NCBI RefSeq assembly: GCF_039539525.1
Contig: NZ_BAABDH010000041.1
Location: 62,001-126,000 of the forward strand
Source: Hymenobacter algoricola
GTDB taxonomy: Bacteria > Bacteroidota > Bacteroidia > Cytophagales > Hymenobacteraceae
Reading direction: 5' to 3'
DNA length: 64,000 bases
The notes below the pieces were generated by a model, which saw only the letters and a list, made by a program, of their open reading frames with translations, did no database searches and was not told where the DNA came from. Positions 9,801-16,855 of the stretch are shown piece by piece (position 1 is the stretch's first letter; every line of letters starts with the position of its first letter). The position numbers and the translations under genes were made by a program.

Positions 9801-11349
9801 GGCGGCCCTGGAGCGGGAAGAGCTGATTCACGAAGCGGCCAAGACCTATAAGGACCAGCTGGGCGGGGCCCAGGCGCTGGAAGTGGCGCGGGTGCGGCTC
9901 ACCGAGCAGTTCTCGGCGAAGAAGCTGGAGATAGAGCGCAGCACCGATAAGCAGGTGCTGGCCCTGCACAACACGCTGCTGGACCAACTCACGGCCGTCG
10001 ATAAACTGGTCATCAACAGCGAAATCGACGCGCTGGAAAGTCTGGCCCAGGATGAGAACCGGTCCGCGCAGGAGCGGCAGCAGGCCCTGCTCGACGCGGC
10101 GGCCCGGCGGATTGAAATTGTTGAGTTGGAAGCAGCCAGCAAGATTCGGGCAGCCAAAGGAGATGCCGCGGCGGAGAAACTCATCTACGAGGAGCTTGCC
10201 CAGCAGAAGGCCACTATTCTGGCCCGGCCGCGGGCCAACAATTCGGACTTCACCAATTCTGAGCTCAATAAGCAGTATGTGCTGGAGCAGACCGCCCTGG
10301 AGCGGAAGCTGGCCAGTGGGCTGCTCTCGGAAAAGGACTACCGCAAGCAGCTCAAGCAGCTTGATGACGACTACGCCGCCTTCCGCATCAACAACCTGCG
10401 CAAGGATGCCGATGCGCAGCGGCAGGCCGATGAGGAGGAGCTGCAGCGGGTGCGCAACCAGAATGCCGAAAAGCAGCGGCTGCGGGAAGAGGAAGGCCAA
10501 CTGGTGATTGAGGGCCTGCAGAACATTCAGGGCATTGCCGATGCGTTCTACCAGATCGGGTCCACCCGTCGGCAGAAGGAGCTAGAGGATTTGGCCCACA
10601 AAAAGGACCAGGAACTACAGGTGGCCGGCGACAATGCCGAGCTCAAAGCCCAGATTGAGGATAACTACCGCAAGCGAGACCTGGCCCTACGGCAGAAACA
10701 GGCCAAGGCCGATAAGGCGGCGGCCCTGTTCAACGTGGCGCTGAATACGGCCATGGCCGTCACCTCGGTGCTGAGCACCGGCGGCGGCACCCGCTACGCC
10801 GACTTCGGCATCAGCGCCGGCATCTTGTCCGCGCTGGTCATTGCCCAAGGTGTGGCGCAGGCGGCCGTGATTGCCGCCAAGCCGATTCCACAGTACTTCA
10901 AGGGCCGGGAGAACGGCCCGGCCGAATGGGCCTGGGTCGGCGACCGGGGCCGGGAGCTGATTGAGGGCAAGTCGGGCGGCATGCGACTCGTGGAGAAGCC
11001 CACGGTTACCTACCTGCAGGCGGGGGACAAAGTGCACACCGCCCCGCGCACCGAGCAGATTCTGCGCAACAACCGGGCTTTGCAGGATCAGCTCTTGCAG
11101 CGCCGCTACCTCACGACGATGCAGGGCCAGGTCGCCGACATGCGTAGCGCCACCAGCGGGCCTTCCGCCTCGGTGGTGGCGGTGGCGCAGGCCGCGGCGC
11201 AGGCCAGCAGCCGCGACGCCGACCGCATCATTACGGCCCTGCACGAGCGGCCGGAGTGGCGCCTGACGGAAGACGGTCTGCGGCTGTACACGCGCAAGGG
11301 TGGCACCGTTACCCGGCACGAGAATGCCTACTACCGACGGAATGGGTAG
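6871..11349 (+). CDS. Tail tape measure protein
   Basis: A 1492-residue protein that sets tail length and occupies the tail lumen. Residues 1-300 are a long Lys/Glu/Gln-rich coiled coil. Residues about 310-480 (AYLGVTALAGAVAATFEKVAEYSDQLASV and on) resemble the TP901-family tape-measure core. A second coiled coil covers about 930-1280. Residues 1288-1345 contain hydrophobic stretches (NTAMAVTSVLS, ILSALVIAQGVAQAAVI), followed by a conserved-looking WVGDRGRELIEGKSGG segment. It is the only virion gene here on the plus strand; head and other tail genes run the opposite way. A terminator follows 4 bases after its stop. Calling it a tape measure is secure from length and layout. Confidence 0.93.
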   Translation: MADNPIHYQDLFDQLGPGRQELDDFTKSVGALNRSYKALSKLLDADGQRIAAGLAGIAASNKTLAEQVKGLNVANEQERETLAGLSAELGKMAREQEAYKKAQQGQAEIRRQVADATKQAGTELKKLQTELKQAFTAKDSERVIKAAQAVQQYKRDTDQLNKAIRGANSELTAAAGSYNRLSIETQQLGEKIRALPGGFEATSAEANKLKKEFADNTQKLKDFDREMNQNFREVGAYAKGILEATRALNSQKVALTSEVQALKMQANAAHLSADEHRKLRAEIERTETELQKVTGELRSYGVAASKSGKDSQSLGANAAGMANGFLGAYLGVTALAGAVAATFEKVAEYSDQLASVRKTTNLSKEATDQLAESLKKVDTRTSLSGLLDIAKVGGQLGKAGSEIEGFTKAIDVAVQALEDDFQGGAEQIATELGKIGLVFRKTLGPDQNQNLLAIGSAINQLGADGAATAPFLADVALRVGATAANSRLGLKDVLAYAAVLQETGSSAEVSGTALNRLFNTLSTKTKESFAIAKLADSNLTLKEFKRLVNNDFQGAINIFLKGLNAGGDTTTEFNALLKTLKLQSGEAKNAITTLAKNTDLFAERQATANEQLKTATSLAAEAAIKNDNLAGSWAKLKNDINNFFSSGAGADSLKWLVDATRASLNFKDGFGALFDGRLFGLAKKQVDDYGKSLADSALSQRKFADGTDSLLARFSRLNEVTKPTIKDQQELRETVLQLKDRLGETAVVLNQQTGQYDLNTVAVGRNTKAARAKYLEDATALAKRLEGLDKEAGLSRATATAIQEEATAREKLVRAATGLKSADFEKVLPQQIRQREATPKLYDSSEGAISPLVLQQYKEYVQLTDQAQLSANKAARAEGARNKVLAQLKRLGYDAATAYTLLAQATDDATEKVDESIEKDKQKKQAVADLVKEENALRKQRIEGRIADLDRQAGNPANSEALRTTALQKGKEERIKLAALEREELIHEAAKTYKDQLGGAQALEVARVRLTEQFSAKKLEIERSTDKQVLALHNTLLDQLTAVDKLVINSEIDALESLAQDENRSAQERQQALLDAAARRIEIVELEAASKIRAAKGDAAAEKLIYEELAQQKATILARPRANNSDFTNSELNKQYVLEQTALERKLASGLLSEKDYRKQLKQLDDDYAAFRINNLRKDADAQRQADEEELQRVRNQNAEKQRLREEEGQLVIEGLQNIQGIADAFYQIGSTRRQKELEDLAHKKDQELQVAGDNAELKAQIEDNYRKRDLALRQKQAKADKAAALFNVALNTAMAVTSVLSTGGGTRYADFGISAGILSALVIAQGVAQAAVIAAKPIPQYFKGRENGPAEWAWVGDRGRELIEGKSGGMRLVEKPTVTYLQAGDKVHTAPRTEQILRNNRALQDQLLQRRYLTTMQGQVADMRSATSGPSASVVAVAQAAAQASSRDADRIITALHERPEWRLTEDGLRLYTRKGGTVTRHENAYYRRNG

Positions 11350-11353
11350 AAGC

Positions 11354-11393
11354 AAAAAAGCCCCGCTGGCAATGACGTCAGCGGGGCTTTTTT
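11354..11393. terminator. Bidirectional rho-independent terminator
   Basis: Arms AAAAAAGCCCCGCTG (11354-11368) and CAGCGGGGCTTTTTT (11379-11393) with a 10-base loop. It serves the tape measure gene (plus) and the convergent lipoprotein gene (minus). Confidence 0.9.
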
Positions 11394-11403
11394 GTAGGAA
11401 GCC

Positions 11404-11865
11404 TTACCATTCATTGGTTAGAATAGAGGTGCGAGCTGAAACGTTGATTACGCCGGGAGCGGTGTTGTTGTCGATGCGTACGCTCTTTTTCACCACGCCG
11501 TCGACAAGGATGTCGGCCGTAAAAGAGCTGCCTGTAGGCGCTTTGTTGGGCGTCTTCACATTCTCAAACACCAGCGTCACGTTGAATTCCCGGTCGCTGG
11601 TGACCTGCCCGACTGCTTGTACGACATTGGCCACGTCGGTGCCCACGCTGACATTAAACGAGTTTTGGGGCTGCAGACCATCGGTGTTGACGCTGGCCCC
11701 TGATATGCGGGCGCCCAGGCCAGAGACTTGGACAGCCGAATAGCGCACTTGTACCGTGTGAGCTTTCGGGGTCGGCTCGGAATTCTTCTCGTCATCTCCA
11801 CAGGCCGAAGCCGTGGCGAAAAGCAGGACAAATAGCAGGTAGCGGAGGGTGGATAGCTGTTTCAT
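11404..11865 (-). CDS. Small lipoprotein, prophage cargo gene (moron candidate)
   Basis: A 153-residue protein. The start at 11865 gives a clean lipoprotein signal: MKQLSTLRYLLFVLLFATASAC, lipobox ATASAC with Cys22; an ATG 15 codons upstream would bury it. The mature part begins GDDEKNSEPT and continues as a beta-rich domain with no named family. The gene is isolated: bidirectional terminators lie just downstream (11354-11393) and just upstream (11909-11945). Such insulated genes within virion gene clusters are typically expressed in the lysogen. A surface role such as superinfection exclusion is possible but unproven. Confidence 0.8.
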   Translation of the reverse strand: MKQLSTLRYLLFVLLFATASACGDDEKNSEPTPKAHTVQVRYSAVQVSGLGARISGASVNTDGLQPQNSFNVSVGTDVANVVQAVGQVTSDREFNVTLVFENVKTPNKAPTGSSFTADILVDGVVKKSVRIDNNTAPGVINVSARTSILTNEW

Positions 11866-11908
11866 GGCTGGAAGATACGAAACTGCTGAAACTGGGATTT
11901 TGGGCAAC

Positions 11909-11945
11909 AAAAAACCCAGAGTATCCGGCCGGCCTCTGGGTTTTT
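11909..11945. terminator. Bidirectional rho-independent terminator
   Basis: Arms AAAAAACCCAGAG (11909-11921) and CTCTGGGTTTTT (11934-11945). It separates the lipoprotein gene from tRNA transcription coming from the right. Confidence 0.8.
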
Positions 11946-12182
11946 GCGGTTTAGTTATCGACTTTCCTTCGTCGTGCGCTTCTGTTTAGTACCGCAGGCT
12001 TACGCCTGTTACCTGGACGATGTGTGCACGCTTTCTGTGGTCCGTCACGCCACTAAAGTAATGTCGGCGGGGGCTTCCAGCTGATCAGGCCGGTACTCAG
12101 CTTCCGATTCTAACATCCCTCTGCCTTACAACAGCAGTGGCAAGAGCCGGAACTGGTTTCGCCCCCTATCTGGGGAGTTGTG
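11946..12182. other. Non-coding stretch, nothing recognised
   Basis: No convincing reading frame, tRNA arm or terminator was found between the 11909-11945 hairpin and the tRNA-Cys gene. It may be the 3' trailer of the tRNA transcript. Confidence 0.4.
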
Positions 12183-12253
12183 AGATGGGACAGGGAGTCG
12201 AACCCTGGGGAATGAAGTTTTGCAGACCACATCAGCCCCGCGGCTTTCCCATC
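12183..12253 (-). tRNA. tRNA-Cys (GCA), phage-encoded, short D arm
   Basis: The acceptor stem GATGGGA/TCCCATC is perfect and the T arm CAGGG-TTCGACT-CCCTG is perfect. The anticodon loop CTGCAAA gives GCA, and the discriminator base is U, a cysteine identity element. The D arm is reduced (GCC/GGC with a 4-base loop) and the anticodon stem has one T-T mismatch, so it is somewhat degenerate. CCA is not encoded. Confidence 0.65.
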
Positions 12254-12301
12254 TGGTTGCCCGTCTTGAAACGGGCGAAGCAGCCGGCTGCCGCTTCTTC
12301 G

Positions 12302-12375
12302 TGGACCGTGTAGGAGTCGAACCTACGACATCTGCCTTGCAAAAGCAGCACTCTAGCCAACTGAGTTAACAGCCC
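12302..12375 (-). tRNA. tRNA-Ala (UGC), phage-encoded
   Basis: A complete cloverleaf: acceptor GGGCTGT/ACGGTCC with the alanine-defining G3-U70 pair, D stem ACTC/GAGT, anticodon arm CTGCT-TTTGCAA-GGCAG (anticodon UGC), T arm GTAGG-TTCGACT-CCTAC, discriminator A. CCA is not encoded. It lies 48 bases upstream of tRNA-Cys in the same direction. Confidence 0.9.
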
Positions 12376-12494
12376 AAAAGTGTCCGTCTTTCCCGACTGT
12401 CATGCTGTGGAGCAACCGAGGCTACTTCCCTAGCCGCTTTGCTTTCTCTCCTTGCGGGTTACTTGCTACTGGGGCGTAGGCCGTTCTGCCTGAT

Positions 12495-12503
12495 GCAAAT
12501 GTA
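12495..12503 (-). promoter_or_regulatory. Candidate -7 box for the tRNA unit
   Basis: TACATTTGC on the minus strand matches the Bacteroidota TAnnTTTG consensus and points toward the two tRNAs. No good TTG is seen at the expected upstream distance. The orphan 25-bp element directly abuts it. Confidence 0.4.
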
Positions 12504-12504
12504 A

Positions 12505-12529
12505 TAAAATATCTAAATAGCTTACATTA
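12505..12529 (+). repeat. Late element copy D (25 bp), orphan
   Basis: Reads TAAAATATCTA, AATA, GCTTACATTA. It is 22 of 25 identical to copy A at 6847-6871 and in the same orientation, so the two are direct repeats bracketing the tape measure/lipoprotein/tRNA segment. No plus-strand gene follows; its 3' side faces the end of a minus-strand gene at 12531. The TATTTTGC core is degraded to TAAATAGC. Confidence 0.55.
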
Positions 12530-12530
12530 A

Positions 12531-12788
12531 TCAGGAGAAAAAACGACAGAAGGCAGCGGCGGGCAGGGCTCCGGACACCCAATACCAGGGCAAGCCCAAC
12601 ATGATAATGGCTGCTGTGATTAACAGCACCGCCAGCCAGAAGCCGAGGCAGAAGTCGCAGCGCTTCATTAGCCACGCCGGCCGCTGCACCTCCCAGGCCA
12701 CTAGCCAGCCCCACTTCTCGAAGCAGACGAGCAGCGCGGCCGCCGTCATGCCGACAATCACAATCAGGGCAAGCAGTTCCGTTAGCAT
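12531..12788 (-). CDS. Small membrane protein with CDFCLGFW motif
   Basis: An 85-residue protein with two hydrophobic segments (about 4-22 and 51-75) separated by a short basic stretch containing CDFCLGFW. A Cys-x-x-Cys-x-x-Phe-Trp pattern before a membrane helix is common in small Bacteroidota phage and conjugative-element proteins of unknown role. It overlaps the upstream gene by 7 bases. Its position among late genes makes a holin-like role thinkable, but nothing specific supports that. Confidence 0.7.
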   Translation of the reverse strand: MLTELLALIVIVGMTAAALLVCFEKWGWLVAWEVQRPAWLMKRCDFCLGFWLAVLLITAAIIMLGLPWYWVSGALPAAAFCRFFS

Positions 12789-13348
12789 AGCACGTTCTGT
12801 AAGCTCAATTCACATTGAATCCGGAAGCCGGCGTAGGGCATCCTGAACACCTGCTCCGCTACCACATCCATCGAGAATCCCTTGAAGACCTCTTCGGCCG
12901 TCGTGTACACCCGCTGCACCGCGATGCTGTTGTTGCTGAGCACCCGCAGCACGTCGCGCAGCAGCTCCGCCTCGAAGCGGTAGTCTTTGGCCGGATCCAG
13001 GGCCCGCAGGTTTACCCAGAAAATCAGGTCGACAGGCTGGTTCAGCGCCAGGCCCAGCGGAGTAGGGGCTGAGTCCGGGTTGCTGGCCGGGTCGCGCGGG
13101 TAGAAGAAGCTCTGGGCCGACACGTTGTCGTTGGGCAGCACGTCGCGGTATTCCCGCTCGCCATCGTAGACCTCGGGGTAGTAGATGGTCTTGGTGCCGT
13201 CTTTGCGGCCGCTGCGGTAGGCCCGGCCGTAGCTGACCTGCAGCCAGGGCAGCTTGGCGGCCAGCAGCAGCTGCACGCGCTGGATTTCTTTGTCCAGCCC
13301 GATCGGGTTGGGTAGGGTGGGCGCCTGGGGATTGAGGTAGGAAACCAT
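12782..13348 (-). CDS. Phage head-tail/tail completion protein, putative
   Basis: A 188-residue protein. The N-terminal region (LDKEIQRVQLLLAAKLPWLQVSYGRAYRSG) and a later NQPVDLIFWVNLRAL segment look like a mixed alpha/beta tail-completion fold. It lies between head-tail joining genes and the tail genes. I recognise no named family; tail terminator or connector is an inference from size and order. Confidence 0.7.
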   Translation of the reverse strand: MVSYLNPQAPTLPNPIGLDKEIQRVQLLLAAKLPWLQVSYGRAYRSGRKDGTKTIYYPEVYDGEREYRDVLPNDNVSAQSFFYPRDPASNPDSAPTPLGLALNQPVDLIFWVNLRALDPAKDYRFEAELLRDVLRVLSNNSIAVQRVYTTAEEVFKGFSMDVVAEQVFRMPYAGFRIQCELSLQNVLC

Positions 13349-13350
13349 AG

Positions 13351-13689
13351 CTAGTTGCCGGAAAAAGGAAAAATACCTGAGAAGGGAAAGGCTTTGCGCA
13401 CCTGGTTGCCTTTGCGAAAGTTGCGGTAGGCCCGTTGCGTTTCTTCAAAGTAAGCCTGCAGGTAAACATACTCTCCTCGCCAGCGCAGATAGCAGCGCGG
13501 GGCCGGCATATCCTCCATCATACCCTTCGGGACCGTGCCGACGTAGCTTACATCCTCCCACGCCCATACCCCGATGGCGCAGGTCAGCTCAGCCGCTTCG
13601 CCATTGACCCAGAAGTGCCGGCCGCTGAACATGGTCCCATCATCAAGCAGCTTGAGCGTCGATTCAGGCAAGAGCTCGTCTTCAGTCAT
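13351..13689 (-). CDS. Conserved-looking phage protein of unknown function
   Basis: A 112-residue protein in the head-tail joining cluster. It starts 4 bases inside the previous gene and ends 2 bases before the next start. The C-terminal third is aromatic-rich and basic (RAYRNFRKGNQVRKAF). No motif is recognised. Confidence 0.6.
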   Translation of the reverse strand: MTEDELLPESTLKLLDDGTMFSGRHFWVNGEAAELTCAIGVWAWEDVSYVGTVPKGMMEDMPAPRCYLRWRGEYVYLQAYFEETQRAYRNFRKGNQVRKAFPFSGIFPFSGN

Positions 13690-14123
13690 AGTCCAAGGGT
13701 ATTACGGGTTTTCTGCTGGAGCTCGGGCAATACATAGTCCTGCCGAAACTCTTCTATGTGGGCATCGGTGAGGCCCAGAATATCCTCGCCGTACTTTTCT
13801 ACCAGCCCTGGCGTCTTCGCATCTGTGCCGACGAAGGTGAGCTCAGCAGCATCCGACAGGGCCAGAATACCGGTGTAGAAGTCTCCCTCGTCGCGGAGCG
13901 TGACCCGCTCGGTGGGCTGGCCTTTGATCTGCTTTAGGGCAATGGTAAGCGGGGCGTACTCAGGGGTGATGGGTTGATTTTCCCGGGTGAGGCCGGCGGC
14001 CAGCTGCTCGGTGTTGGCATCCTCGAGGAAAGGCCGATTGTCCTGCACGACCTGGGCAGTGGCCTGCTCTAGCACGTCCGGTAGCAGTTTCAGGGCTGCT
14101 GCCAACTCTTCGAGCCGCCGCAT
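13686..14123 (-). CDS. Phage head-tail joining protein, putative
   Basis: A 145-residue protein from the ATG at 14123, which overlaps the upstream stop as TAATG; an open frame continues upstream but has shadow composition. The helical N-terminus (RRLEELAAALKLLPDVLEQATAQVVQDN) followed by a beta segment recalls HK97 gp10-like minor tail proteins, but the match is not strong enough to name. Confidence 0.7.
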   Translation of the reverse strand: MRRLEELAAALKLLPDVLEQATAQVVQDNRPFLEDANTEQLAAGLTRENQPITPEYAPLTIALKQIKGQPTERVTLRDEGDFYTGILALSDAAELTFVGTDAKTPGLVEKYGEDILGLTDAHIEEFRQDYVLPELQQKTRNTLGL

Positions 14124-15238
14124 TACACCCGGCCGTATTTGACGGCCCCCGATTTGGGCACGCAAGGTAAGCAGGTGGAGGAAACACCTGAAAGGTCCAC
14201 ATCCAGTGCCTGCACCGCATCCGCCAGCTGCAAGTGAAAGCCTTTCTGGCTGGTGTTGGGGCGGTTGTTGAGCTCCATCAACGCCATGGCTTTCGTCTGC
14301 GCTTCCAGCCCGTTGTTGCGGGTGCTGTTGGCCATCATCGTGAGCATGTCCACGGCCAGCTGCAGGCGCAGGGCCGGCGCGAAGGAGTTGATCTGGCTGG
14401 TCAGGTGCTGGGTCAGGTCGCAGCTGGCTTCGAGCTGCAGGTTCAGGCCCCAATTGGTGTTGGTCTGGTAGGTGATGTCGGCGCCGGGGGAGGCCTGCGA
14501 AAACGGCAGCACCTGCACGTAGGGGCTCCAGGCATCGTATTGCAGGTAGTCACTGCCACAGCACTGGCCCGGCCGCTGCTGCAGGTTCTGATCCAAACGG
14601 ATGGCCTGCCCGCTCATATCCGACTCGTGGTAGCCCAGGTACCAGGTGCCGTTGAGCTTAGCTGACAGATCAATCTCCAGCGGAGTCCACTCGAAATACA
14701 CCCGGTCGGCGCGGAGGAAGGGGTACTCCTTCACCGGGGTAGCCATATCGGAGCTGTGCAACAGCACGAGCTTGAAGCCCGGCTCCACCTGGGTGAACTG
14801 GGTACCGACGTCCGTGATGCGGATGGCCATGTTGGTCTGGCCGGCCCGGGGGCGCAGGGCCAGGCCGACGAAGCGGTCCTCCCGGATAATCTTATCTACG
14901 TAGGCCCCACTGCGCTTGGTCAGGGGCAGGCTTTGCAGCAGCCTTTTACCAGTGCCGTTAAGCTGCTTGCGCTGCCGCAACGCATCCAGCACCTTGATGG
15001 CAGCCGTTTCGCGGGCCTTGGTCAGGTACTTGATAAACTCCGCTTCGGCCATCTGCGGGGCGCCCATGCGCAGGTTGCGCAACGTGAGCAGCGGGTGCAC
15101 ATCCTGCAGGGCCAGCGTGCCATCCGCAGCCAGCAGCTCAGCAGGTAGCAGTGCGGGCTCATCGACGGCGCCGTCGGAGGTGGTCCGGAAACCAATGGAG
15201 AGGGCCAGCAGGGCGGCCAGGGTCGAGGCGTTAAACAT
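14123..15238 (-). CDS. Phage structural protein, unknown family
   Basis: A 371-residue protein. The ATG at 15238 is preferred over a TTG three codons upstream and overlaps the end of the acetyltransferase gene by 8 bases. Long mixed alpha/beta sequence with two Cys pairs (QCC near the middle, TCLPC near the end). Its place between the capsid gene and the head-tail genes suggests an accessory head or connector protein. Confidence 0.7.
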   Translation of the reverse strand: MFNASTLAALLALSIGFRTTSDGAVDEPALLPAELLAADGTLALQDVHPLLTLRNLRMGAPQMAEAEFIKYLTKARETAAIKVLDALRQRKQLNGTGKRLLQSLPLTKRSGAYVDKIIREDRFVGLALRPRAGQTNMAIRITDVGTQFTQVEPGFKLVLLHSSDMATPVKEYPFLRADRVYFEWTPLEIDLSAKLNGTWYLGYHESDMSGQAIRLDQNLQQRPGQCCGSDYLQYDAWSPYVQVLPFSQASPGADITYQTNTNWGLNLQLEASCDLTQHLTSQINSFAPALRLQLAVDMLTMMANSTRNNGLEAQTKAMALMELNNRPNTSQKGFHLQLADAVQALDVDLSGVSSTCLPCVPKSGAVKYGRV

Positions 15239-15581
15239 GGCAGACAATGGCTATTCGGTGGAGGATACCCGGGACGGCGGCGCGGGTGAAGCCAGCGGAT
15301 TCGTAGAAGACGATTAGGTCCTCGTCTGGGACTATACCACCGTCATAGGCACGCACCAGCAGGTAAAGCGTTTCGTGGGGATAGGCAGCGGTGACAGCCG
15401 TAAGGACCTGCCGGCCCAGGCCGTTGCCGCGGTGGCCGTCCTTTACCCAGACATTCGATACCCACCGCACACCATGGCGGACATCCGTAATGGCCTCAGC
15501 AATGGGGTTTCCATCTCCATCCGAGATACGAAACACGTCTTGGCGAGCTATTGGTGAATACTTAGGTGTCTCTCTTTTCAT
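15231..15581 (-). CDS. GNAT-family N-acetyltransferase, cargo gene
   Basis: A 116-residue single-domain GNAT. Residues 46-60 (VKDGHRGNGLGRQVL) hold the acetyl-CoA-binding R51-x-x-G54-x-G56 motif, and LIVFYESAGF near residue 92 is the usual C-terminal GNAT signature. The substrate is unknown. It sits inside the virion cluster behind a strong terminator that follows the capsid gene, so expression would need read-through or its own promoter. This is typical of cargo genes. Confidence 0.85.
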   Translation of the reverse strand: MKRETPKYSPIARQDVFRISDGDGNPIAEAITDVRHGVRWVSNVWVKDGHRGNGLGRQVLTAVTAAYPHETLYLLVRAYDGGIVPDEDLIVFYESAGFTRAAVPGILHRIAIVCHV

Positions 15582-15595
15582 CTGCTGTCGTATTC

Positions 15596-15631
15596 AAAAA
15601 AGCCCGCCCCGGCTTCGGGTCGGGCTTTTTT
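15596..15631. terminator. Rho-independent terminator after the capsid gene
   Basis: Arms AAAAAAGCCCG (15596-15606) and CGGGCTTTTTT (15621-15631), inner loop also GC-rich. It lies 20 bases past the capsid stop on the minus strand. Confidence 0.85.
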
Positions 15632-15650
15632 GGATAAATAACTCGCCTGA

Positions 15651-16727
15651 CTAAGCTGCCAGCTTCTGCTCCACTTTGATAACGGGGAAGAAGCGGCCAG
15701 CCTCATCCGAGTTATAAGCCTTCACATAGCAGAAGTCAGCGCTCCACTCGTAGCTCTCCACCGACGTGCGGGTGAGGGCCTGCAGATTCTGACCTGCCAG
15801 CGGAGCGGACTGGTCCGAGCAGTCAGCGCGGTAGAACAGGCCCATGCGGCCAACGCCGGGCACGTCCTGGGAAGTCCACTCTTTTACTGGGTTATCTGCC
15901 CCACCGTGTACCACGCCACGGGCGCAATCCGGATCGATGCGGCTTTCCAGCCCGACAGCGCCGTCCCCTACCAAGTAGAGGGCAGCACGGTTACCGGTGC
16001 CGGCCACTACGCGGTTGGACGAGAAGAACGAGCCCACGCCGTCGAGCAGGTAGCTCAGGTCACCAGCATCGGTCTGGCCGGCTTTGGTCAGAGTCCGCAC
16101 GTCGGCCATCGCCATGGGGTTTACCAACACGTCTGGCGAGCCGGACAGGTCCATGGTCTCCAGAATCGACTGCACGTAGTTGTAGAACTCCAAGCGGTCT
16201 TCGTCGGCTACCTGCAGCGCGTCGGCTACCTCGGGGTAGTAGGCGGTGATAGAAGCTGGGAAGAACTGGTTCTTCGACAGGTTCAGGTGGTCGACGGCTT
16301 TCTGATCGAGCAGTTCCATCAGGGCCAGGCGACGCGCCTCAAACAGCCGGAAGAACGCATCCTCATAGCTGAGGTCGTTGTTGACGTGCTGCGAAGGAAT
16401 CATCGGAAAGCCGAAGGCTGCCGTGAAGAAAGTGAACGTTACCAGCTTGGAGTTGAGTCCACCAACCTGCACGTTGCAGGTGCGCACGTTGCCGATGGTG
16501 GGCTGCTCATAGTCAATGACGGGCACCTGCACGGTGTTGCCAAAGTTGTTTTGCAGCGCCGTTCTCAGCTCGGGCGTCATGATGCCGGTAGCTGAAGCGG
16601 ACTGTTTGCGGTACAGGGCGAGAGCACCGTAGTTGGAGCCGCGCAGCTCCAAGTTGTCCAGGCCACCAGGCCGACGGCGATAACGGGTGCGGACGGCCTG
16701 TTTGAGGGTTTGAGCGATGGAAGGCAT
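15651..16727 (-). CDS. Major capsid protein
   Basis: A 358-residue protein directly downstream of a scaffold-like gene and flanked by regulatory hairpins, the usual place of the major head protein. N-terminal helix-rich arm, then mixed alpha/beta sequence with stretches such as VPVIDYEQPTIGNVR and DVLVNPMAMADVRTL that fit an HK97-type fold; length is typical. No enzymatic motif. The call is from context, size and composition. Confidence 0.8.
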   Translation of the reverse strand: MPSIAQTLKQAVRTRYRRRPGGLDNLELRGSNYGALALYRKQSASATGIMTPELRTALQNNFGNTVQVPVIDYEQPTIGNVRTCNVQVGGLNSKLVTFTFFTAAFGFPMIPSQHVNNDLSYEDAFFRLFEARRLALMELLDQKAVDHLNLSKNQFFPASITAYYPEVADALQVADEDRLEFYNYVQSILETMDLSGSPDVLVNPMAMADVRTLTKAGQTDAGDLSYLLDGVGSFFSSNRVVAGTGNRAALYLVGDGAVGLESRIDPDCARGVVHGGADNPVKEWTSQDVPGVGRMGLFYRADCSDQSAPLAGQNLQALTRTSVESYEWSADFCYVKAYNSDEAGRFFPVIKVEQKLAA

Positions 16728-16814
16728 CGTCGTAGGGAAAAGTGTGTGAGAAAATAAAACAGGGCCTGCGAAATCGTCCCGTAATCACGCAGTGGGTAAG
16801 CGGTAAGCGTAAAG

Positions 16815-16848
16815 CAGGGCCAGCCAGCGTCCCATGCGGCTGGCCCTG
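16815..16848 (-). other. Stem-loop between scaffold and capsid genes
   Basis: Perfect 11-bp stem CAGGGCCAGCC (16815-16825) with GGCTGGCCCTG (16838-16848) and a 12-base loop. It lacks a long U tract, so it is more likely an mRNA processing, stability or attenuation element than a full terminator. Confidence 0.6.
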
Positions 16849-16855
16849 GTGCGTA

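Noticed and set aside
13686..14453. Longer 255-codon version of the head-tail gene
   Set aside because: The first 110 codons are Gln/Pro/Arg shadow of the upstream gene; TAATG coupling at 14123 marks the true start.
16815..16848. Scaffold-capsid hairpin as a full terminator
   Set aside because: Only a short T run follows on the minus strand, and capsid has no other obvious promoter.
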